A model generated the notes under the pieces. The model searched no databases and was not told where the DNA came from. It worked only from the letters and a program-made list of their open reading frames with translations. Position numbers and translations under genes: made by a program. DNA of 64,000 nucleotides from Symbiodinium natans (lineage: Eukaryota; Sar; Dinophyceae; Suessiales; Symbiodiniaceae): positions 891,629 to 955,628 of the forward strand of contig CAJNDS010002446.1 of the NCBI GenBank assembly GCA_905221605.1, written 5' to 3'. Positions 57,158 through 64,000 of the stretch are shown piece after piece (position 1 is the stretch's first letter; every line of letters starts with the position of its first letter).

Positions 57158-60100
57158 ATGGTGGCGCTCTCCCTCGCCCTGCTCGCCTTAAGCGTGGCTT
57201 ACTTGGCGAGCGGGACGTGCCCAGCGCAATGCACCGCCACGTCCAACAACGCAGCCTGGCCTTGCCGCTATATCCCCCTTGGGAGTTCTTTTTTTATTTA
57301 TATATGTTGTTTAAAAAATATTTTTGTTTATATAAAACCCAAGAGTATTCTAAACATATCGTTTTTATTAAGGTTCTAAGGGGAGTAGAGGTCGATATCA
57401 CCAGAATGGCTGCCAAGTGGCAGTGACACCGAACCCAGACCGGGCTGGTGCGTCCGACATCAACGTGGCAGTCATCAGCCCCTACAGCGGTGGGCTGGGA
57501 GAGCTAATGACCATGGTGGAACCTGCCATCGCGGCGGCAGTGCAAGATGTGGAGAGCAGCGGCTTTCTACCTGGGTTTCGGCTGAACGCGTTTCTGGGAG
57601 ACTCCAAATGCTCTGTGCCAAGTGCCACGCAGGCAACCATCGAGGCCTGCTCGACCGGCCCCACCAAGCACGCCCTTCTGGCGGACTCCTGCAGTGCAGC
57701 ATGTGAAGCTGTCAATGATGCTGCGCAGTTCTTCAATGTCCTGCAGGCAGCCAAAGAACCCAAGTAAAAAAACCACCACCGTTGTTTTAGGACTGAAATG
57801 CATAGAGTCGGTCTAGGAGCCTAATTTGGCCAGTTCATGCAAGAGTCGCGCCAGGTTTCTCCCGGATGCATCTCAAACAGCCTCAGTGACTCTGCTCGTT
57901 ATCCATTCTTCACACGCATGGCACCTTCATACCGCTTCAATGTTCAGTCGCTCTACGAGTGCCTCGGCAGTGAGGCCTAGCGTCATAACCCTAAAACCCC
58001 ACAACCCTGAAACCCTGACTCCCCCCCCCCCCCCGCCGCCCTTTCACTTCCAGCTCAGTCTGGGCAGTCTTGTGGATTGTGAGGCGCTTGCACCCCAAGC
58101 CCACCAGCAGAAGAAGTTAGGGTTTAGGGTTTAGGGTTTAGGTTTTAGGGTTTAGGGTGTAGGGTTTAGGGCTTACGGCTTAGGGTTTAGGGTTTAGGGC
58201 TTAGGGTTTGTGGTTTAGGGTTTAGTAAGACTAAAGAAGCAAGAGAGACACGGGAGGTTGCAATCCTAGATGACACTGAGAAGCTATGCGAATCTTCCGC
58301 CCTGGGACCCATCACGGCGAACGTGTTGTTAGCTTAGGTTCACGAAGCTTATGGGCTTTCAAAGAATCGGGGTCGTCGTGGGCTATCGGAGCATCAATAC
58401 CCTGGGTGCCGACTACCTCGTCAGTCTTATGAGGGATGACGTAGCTGCAGGGCGCTACAATTGGACCATCTTGTTCACAGTGCAGATCACCAGCGCGGGC
58501 AACATCGCCGATGCCCAGGGTGCTGCCGAGGAGATCGAGCGCAAGGACTCGCGCATCAACATCCTGGCCTTGTACCAGACCGAGGGGGCGATGTTCTTGT
58601 GCCAGGCCTACCAGCGCAACCTGCTTTCCCCAGCCTACAACTTCATGGCCGCCTCAGGATGGTGGAACCCGTCCTACATCGTGGAAAGGGCAGGTGCAGG
58701 CCTCAGAAGAAAGCAGGATTGTGTTGATTTCATCGTGCGAATGTTCTTGATTGTGCGAGTTTTCTCTTGATTGTGCGAATGACTCGTTTCCGTGAAGAAC
58801 GCATGGCCTCAGTAGATTTTCTACATAGGCTTGTGGGCATGCAGCAAAAGAAGGCTACATCGGAAACTGCTAGCGACGCCGCAAGAGAAGACCCTTTGCT
58901 TGCAACTTCCGAGACTAGAATGAGAAAGCTCTGAGCTGCAATCCAGGTGCAAGCGACTGCCCCTGCTCGGTCGCCGAGCTGCACCGTGCATCGTACGGGC
59001 TCATTGCAGCAGACAAAGGGCCCATGCTGAGCACTGAAGATGTCCACGGCCTATCCGGGCGCAGCTTTTCCGACATCTACGGCAACTACACGGAGGAGTG
59101 CTTGAGCTTTGGGAACGGTACGGGAATCTGCAATCATCAGTGGGCCGGGTATTTTTACGATGGCCTCTGGCTGATTGCTAGCGTCCTTCATACCTACCTG
59201 GTGGGCGGGAACAGGCAGGAGACAGCCATGAGAAAGAAAGCTGAAAAGGAAAGCTGACAAATGTAAGAGACCCTACGCAAATCGTGGATAGAGAACCTGC
59301 TTCCCACAGTAAGTCCCGGCCATGCAGCGTTTCAGCCGGGCGCTCCGCTTGTTAGGTCGATCGCCGACTTGGCTACGCCCGCTTCCCGGCAGGCTCTGGA
59401 AGATCTTTCTCATCAGGTGGATTTCGCGGGCATCACCGGGCGTGTGCGCCTTGGTAGCCCTGTGAGTACACTCTACCCTCTTTTTTGACCCTGGGTTCCC
59501 TCATAAAGAAACCAACTCAAACAAGGAACCCTAAACCCTAAACCCTAAACCCAAAATCCTAAACCCTAAACCCTAAAAACCCTAAACTGTTCTGGTTACT
59601 GGGCTGCTCAGGCGCCAGTTCAGCACCCCGGATCAGGCAGGAGATCGAAATGGGGTCATCCTATTGAGGCAGGCGGGCGGCCCCCCTGAAAGCACTTTCA
59701 ACCACATGGCCTTCCGCACGGAGACAGGCATCATCTTTCAAACAGATGTGGTGTCTGGGTTGATTTGGAACTATATTTCGGTATATATGGGGCCCAACTC
59801 CTACATCACCCAGCATAAACCACCGAAACGAAACCCCTAAACCCCCTCGATCCCTAAACCCTCAACCCTAAACTCCTCAACCCCTAAACCCTAAACCCTA
59901 AACTCTCAACCCTCAACCCTAAACTCCTCAACCCCTAAACCCTAAACCCTCGACCCTAAACCCCTCAACCCCTCAACCCCTCAACCCCTCAACCCCTCAA
60001 CCCCTCAACTCCTCAACCCCTCAACCCTCAACCCTCAACCCTAAACCCTAAACCCTAAACCCTACTCCCAGGTTTGGAGTCCCGACCCCGGGCACCGCAT

Positions 60101-63100
60101 CCCCTGCGCTGGCACCTGCGACTTGGCATCCGGGTTTCGGCCGGCAGATCGCAGCACCTCAGCTGTTGACTCTGCAAGTAGGTGTTTAGGGTTTAGGGTT
60201 TAGGGTTTAGGGTTTAGGGCTACGACTTGCAATCTTTTTGAGCTTCCGAAATCCCTAATCGAACCCGACGGCAGCCCGTACAACTTCACCCCAGGCACCG
60301 GCTGTCCAGCTGGCAAGATTTGGCTCAACGAACAGGGCTGCATCGAGTGTCTCGAGGGGGAGCGTCTTGGATCTTCAGTTGGATTGTCACGCTAAAAGGC
60401 AAGCGCAAATCGCCCAAAATCCCTGGATCTAGGGTCTTAGTTTCTCATACAATGGTTTCTTATGCGGTGGTTTTACTATAGTTGGCCTACATAGCGCGAA
60501 AGAAAGACCAGGGAAGGACCAGAGAAGTTGAATTGCAAACGCTGCGTGTCGAACCGCCTCGTTGTGTCAGGGGTTCAGGGTTCAGAGTTCAGGGCTTAGG
60601 GAAGTTTAGGGTTTAGGGTTTGGGGTTTAGGGTTTAGGGTTTAGTGCCCAAGAAGCAGCCAACAAAGAGGTTTGCCTCGAGTGGGATGGCCCAGTGCGAG
60701 CCGTGCGGCCCCGGCTCTTTCGCCAGCACGCCGGGGTCGCCAAGCTGCCAGTGACTGGGCAAAAGCCCTAAACCCTAAACCCTAAACCCTGAACCCTAAA
60801 CCCTGAACCCTAAACCCTCAACCCTAAACCCTCAACCCTGAACCCTAAACCCTAAACCCTAAATCCTAAACCCAAAACCCTAAACCCTAAACAACAAACC
60901 TCACCATGGGTCCTTTAACCCCGAGCCCTAAACCATAAGTCCTAAACCCTAAGCCCTAAGCCCCAGGTCTTACATTCTAAACCCTAAGCCCTAAGCCCCA
61001 AACCCTAAGACTTTACGTCCTACACCTTAACCCTAAATCCTAAACCCTAAACCCTAAACCCTAAACCCTAAACCCTAAACCCTAAATCCTAAACCCCAAG
61101 GCTTCAGGAGCTTCAGGGTTGACCCGCGCGCCAGATCTCGGCTTTCAGGTTCGAGGAAAGCGCGGGTGTCTAGGTTCGGTTGGAGCTGCGTAACTGTGGG
61201 CTTAGGGTTTGTGGCTTTGGGCTTCGGGCCCTAAACCCTAAACCCTAAACCCTAAACCCTAAACCCTAAACCCTAAACCCTAAACCCTAAACCCTAAACC
61301 CCAAACCCCAAACCCTAAACCCTAAACCCGAAACCCTAAACCCTAAACCCTGGGTTGAGGATGAAGGGTTTGTCCTGCAGGCTCTGCTCGCCTGGGCACT
61401 ACTCCTCGGCCGAAGGGGCCACCTCGTGTCTGGAGTGTGCAGCAGGCGCCTTGCCTAAACCCTAAACCCTGAACCCTAAACCCTAAACCCCAAACCCCAA
61501 ACCCTAAACCCTAAACCCCAAACCCTGGACCCTGCACCCTCCTGGGTTGCTTGGGTACGATTGCTCTGTGCTCCCTTCTTGGGTGCGCTAAATACTCGGG
61601 GGGCCGCTTTATAGTAAGGACCATATAGAAGTGACCCTAAACCCTAAACCTTAAACCCTAAACCCTAAACCCTAAACCCCAAACCCCAAACCATAAACCC
61701 TAAACCCTCCCTGAACCCTAAACCCTAAACCCTAAACCCTAAACCCTTAACCCTAAACCCTAAACCCTAAACCCTACACCCTAAACCCTAAACCCCTTTC
61801 GGAGTTGTGTTTTGGTTTTGAAATTTCACTGAACCTGTTGGTTCTGGTTCTGAGGCCTGCGCATCCCGAAACCCTAAACCCGAAACCCTAAACGGCCATG
61901 TTCCCCGACATGCCACAGACTAGCTGGTTTTGGCGGACCAGCCGCGCCTGTGTCCGGTTCATTTTCTATTGTTGAAGACCGAGGATTCTTCAGCTCAACC
62001 CACTTCGTTTTCTATCTTCATCCACACAAGGTTTAGGGTTTAATTAGGGTGAAGGGTTTGGGTTCCCTAAGGGAAAGCAGCTGCTCAACCTAAGCTCCTG
62101 AACCCTGTGGCCAGGAAGGGCTAAATCGTCTTGGAGGTTGGTACAAAAAGATGTTTGCAACGCAATAGGGTCGAGGTCACACGCAGAAGTCGCACAAGGG
62201 ACACACATGCTGTGTTCGACAGGCAACACGCCAGCACCTACTGCATCGGATCTTGTAGATGTTCCGTAGTTTCCATCGCGACCTCGAAAGAATACGGCAA
62301 CTGCTTCAACTTAAGGTTCATCCTCATTACAAAGGGTTTAGGGTGTGTTTAGGGTTTAGGGTTTAGGCAATCCTCCCAAGAGCAGGCATGCGCAGGTGCG
62401 AGTAAGCTTTCTCTGGGCAAGGTAAGATGAGACCCGCCCTTAACCCGAGTTTCCCAGGCTCTGAGCCTCCACATGTCGTCCATGCATGTAGCTCAAGAGG
62501 GTTTAGGGTTTAGGGTTTAGGGTTTAGGGTTACTTCGGCTGGGTAGAAACCCTAAAGCCCCAAAGCCCGAAGTGTGGGTAGGCCGCGCAGTGCTCTTGAG
62601 ATTCGCGGGTAGGTTTTGCTAAGTAAGTCTCAGAAGTAGGGCAACGCCCTAAACCTCAAGTCCTCAGCTCTAAGCCCAAGACTCCCTAAACTCCCTAAAC
62701 TCCCCAAACTCCCCAAACTCCATAAACTCCCGAACCGCCCTGAACTCCCCAAACTCCCTAAACCCTAAACCCTAAACCCTAAACCCTAAACCCTAAACCC
62801 TAAACCCTAAACCCTAAACCCTAAACCCTAAGCCCTAAACCCTAAACCCTAAACCCTAAACCCTAAACCCTAAACCCTAAACCCTAAATCCCGACCTCCG
62901 GTCCCCTCAAGGCCACTCCCGAGACTCCCCCGGCGGGACCGTCTGCACGAAGTGCGCGCGTGGGTTCTACGCGGAGCAACCGGGCTCCTGGGTTGCGCCA
63001 TTTTTAGGGTTTCGGGGTTTAGGGTTTAGGGTTTAGGGTTTAGGGTTTAGGGTTTAGGGGTTTAGGGTTTAGGGGGTTAGGGTTTCGGGAGTTTAGGGGG

Positions 63101-64000
63101 TGTAGGGGCACCTTATAGGGTTTTGAATTTTAGAGGGTGGAGGGGTTTAGGGTTTAGAGCTTAGATGCTGAGGGTTTAGGGTTGCGCCATTTAGGGTTTA
63201 GGGTTTAGGGTTTGGGGTTTAGGGTTTAGAGTTTAGGGGAGTTTAGGGGTTTAGAGTTTAGGGCCTTTAGGGCGTTTAGGACGTTTTGGCTGTTCCAAGG
63301 TCAAGCCTATCAAAGGGGATGCCTAATCCTAAAACCTCCTCAGATGCAAAGCCTAGACCGTCAACCCTGAACCCTAAATCCTCAACCCTAAACCCCCAAC
63401 CCTATGAACCCTCAAACCCCTTAAGCCCTCAAGCCCTCGATGAGCCCTAAAGCACAAAAACCCTCAAATCCTGAACCCTGCAAACCCTGCAAACCCATCT
63501 TGGCTAAACACTAAACCCTGAACCCCAAGTAAACCCCAGACCCTAGACCCTAGACCCTAAACCCTAAACCCTAAACCCGAAAGCCTAAACCCTAAACCCG
63601 AAACCCTACTAAACCGTAAACCCTGCGTCCAAAGAGGCCAAGCGGCTTGTACACCCTGCCCGCCAGGGCTGAGCACCAACTTTGAGGCGAGCACGTGTAT
63701 TTATTTATATTTTTTAAACTTTATTTACTCATTTGTGTATTTATGCATTTTTTATTTGCTACATTACTTATTTACTTATTAATTCATTCATCATTCATTT
63801 ATTGACTTTTATTTATTTATTCCTTTATTTACTTATATTATTTTCTTGATGTACTTACATATATATATATATTTTTTTTTTTTATTGATTTCTTGTGTCG
63901 AATTAGATGTGTTTTTTGGCAGTTGTCATGATTATGTATTGTCTCTATGTTTTCTTGACATGTTTCATGTATGTACATATGTATATATACATGCATAAGT
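57158..64000 (+). CDS. Receptor-like protein: signal peptide, ANF/GABA-B-type ligand-binding region, Cys-rich repeats (partial)
   Basis: Plus-strand gene of at least 12 exons, incomplete at the right edge. Exons: 57158 to about 57275; about 57388-57746; 57855-57969; 58348-58693; 58947-59200; about 59334-59452; about 59610-59750; 60072-60177; about 60250-60365; about 60643-60750; 61381-61445; 62912 to about 62990; about 63625-63694. Several junctions keep frame exactly (57746/57855, 58693/58947, 59750/60072, 60750/61381, 61445/62912). The first exon gives a signal peptide (MVALSLALLALSVAYLASG). The product would sit at the cell surface and bind a small ligand. Later exons, possibly a 7TM domain as in GABA-B receptors, would lie outside the window. 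Introns are mostly telomere-like repeats. Confidence 0.72.
57284..57375 (+). other. AT-rich block in receptor intron 1
   Basis: About 90 bp of very AT-rich sequence (TTTATTTATATATGTTG and similar) lies inside an otherwise GC-rich gene. The flanking exon ends carry similar CGCTAT/CGATAT bases. It may be an insertion, possibly organellar. I cannot match it to a gene. Confidence 0.4.
57388..59750 (+). CDS. Ligand-binding region exons of the receptor gene
   Basis: Spliced, these exons give a bilobed periplasmic-binding-protein-type fold (ANF receptor family). The order of blocks is INVAVISPYSGGLGELMTMV, FLGDSKCSVPSATQATIEAC, FFNVLQ|VSPGCISNSLSDSA, RYPFFTRMAPSYRFNVQSLY, FQRIGVVVGYRSINTLGADY, NILALYQTEGAMFLCQAYQR, YNFMAASGWWNPSYI, HQWAGYFYDGLWLIASVLHT, DLSHQVDFAGITGRVRL and DQAGDRNGVILL. 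Each fits the family in the expected place (lobe 1 to lobe 2, ending in the V-x-F-x-G-x-T-G-x-V block). Donors after 57746 (GC), 57969 (GT), 58693 (GT) and 59750 (GT) are plausible. The ligand cannot be predicted. Confidence 0.75.
58115..58225 (+). repeat. Telomere-like array in a receptor intron
   Basis: About fourteen TTTAGGG-type units with variants between the exons ending at 57969 and starting at 58348. A C run lies just upstream at 58021-58034. Confidence 0.88.
59522..60065 (-). repeat. CCCTAAA and CCCCTCAA arrays in receptor introns
   Basis: CCCTAAA units at 59522-59585 and a longer array at about 59825-60065 with CCCCTCAA variants. The exon at 59610-59750 lies between them. Confidence 0.85.
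60072..63694 (+). CDS. Cysteine-rich (GCC2/GCC3-like) exons of the receptor gene
   Basis: Small exons encode a row of Cys-rich modules: VWSPDPGHRIPCAGTCDLAS (60072-60177, canonical GTAGGT donor), TPGTGCPAGKIWL with GCIECLEG (about 60250-60365), CEPCGPGSFASTPGSPSCQ (about 60643-60750), LCSPGHYSSAEGATSCLECA (61381-61445), GHSRDSPGGTVCTKCARGFY (62912 to about 62990) and ACTPCPPGLSTNFEAST (about 63625-63694). The C-x-x-C-x-x-G-x-(F/Y/L)-S pattern is that of ephrin-receptor-like GCC2/GCC3 repeats, which usually form an extracellular stalk. One module per exon with same-phase joins suggests growth by exon duplication. Confidence 0.65.
60765..61355 (-). repeat. CCCTAAA arrays filling the intron before the exon at 61381
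   Basis: CCCTAAA/CCCTGAA/CCCTAAG units occupy 60765-61095 and 61228-61350 of a 630-bp intron, leaving little other sequence. Confidence 0.9.
61452..61800 (-). repeat. CCCTAAA arrays in the receptor intron 61446-62911
   Basis: Several blocks of CCCTAAA with CCCCAAA variants, starting within ten bases of the GC donor at 61446. Confidence 0.9.
62690..62890 (-). repeat. CTCCCTAAA and CCCTAAA array before the exon at 62912
   Basis: ACTCCC-type units pass into about eighteen CCCTAAA units ending about 20 bp upstream of the acceptor. Confidence 0.9.
63000..63615. repeat. Opposed telomere-like arrays between the last two visible receptor exons
   Basis: TTTAGGG-type units with many variants run from 63004 to about 63280, then CCCTAAA/CCCTCAA types from about 63360 to 63615, again facing each other within one intron. 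Confidence 0.88.
63695..64000 (+). other. AT-rich probable intron at the right edge
   Basis: A GT donor (AGCAC|GTGTATTT) is followed by about 300 bp of TTTATTTA-type low-complexity DNA. No coding sequence. The receptor gene presumably continues beyond the window. Confidence 0.5.

Noticed and set aside
60314-60324. GATTTGGCTCAA as another spliced-leader relic
   Set aside because: It lies inside a coding exon (KIWLN) of the receptor and the match is short.

Overview
The window looks like dinoflagellate nuclear DNA, probably from a Symbiodiniaceae-like lineage. The reasons are TTTAGGG-type repeats scattered through gene introns, GC-AG introns with AG|G acceptors, Ty1/copia elements with very long polyproteins, a fragment of mitochondrial cox1 with dinoflagellate-like sequence, and sequences resembling the 3' end of the dinoflagellate spliced leader. 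Nothing suggests operons. Genes are broken into exons and lie among repeats.

Layout. 1-3.7 kb: a minus-strand multi-exon gene for a membrane protein followed by PAS-like sensor regions, with a possible further exon running off the left edge. 3.7-16 kb: no gene I can support, only dispersed repeats, foldback elements and one telomere-like array. 16.4-20.7 kb: a 976-bp tandem duplication, then a decayed retroelement (aspartic protease and integrase remnants). 20.98-29.87 kb: copia-type LTR retrotransposon 'A' with LTRs, primer-binding site, gag-protease, integrase-RT-RNase H, a frameshifted methyltransferase-like tail, a small membrane/zinc ORF, and a polypurine tract. 30.2-30.7 kb: a foldback element. 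30.77-44.46 kb: copia-type element 'B' with gag, a 2366-codon pol frame, a separate 464-codon ORF nested in another frame inside pol, and a C-terminal methyltransferase-like domain. Its 3' LTR is split by two head-to-tail copies of a 2127-bp unit, with a 14-bp repeat at every junction. 44.5-48.6 kb: micro- and minisatellites, a broken reverse transcriptase and a large inverted repeat.

49.66-55.28 kb: a plus-strand cryptochrome/photolyase gene (CRY-DASH-like) in several exons. Its 3' exons may include a tail with two dinoflagellate-type 'DP-DG' repeats. 55.87-56.17 kb: a nuclear copy of mitochondrial cox1. 57.16 kb to the right edge: a plus-strand gene for a secreted or membrane receptor with an ANF/GABA-B-type ligand-binding region and cysteine-rich GCC2/GCC3-like repeats, incomplete at the edge. 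Introns of both right-hand genes are built largely of TTTAGGG/CCCTAAA arrays in both orientations.

The strongest candidates for something undescribed are the nested ORF in element B, the methyltransferase-like tail shared by both retrotransposons, the 2127-bp tandem insertion with 14-bp junctions, and the telomere-repeat introns. Exon boundaries were inferred by eye from reading frame, family similarity and splice-like bases, so most are approximate. All identifications come from recalled family patterns, not searches.
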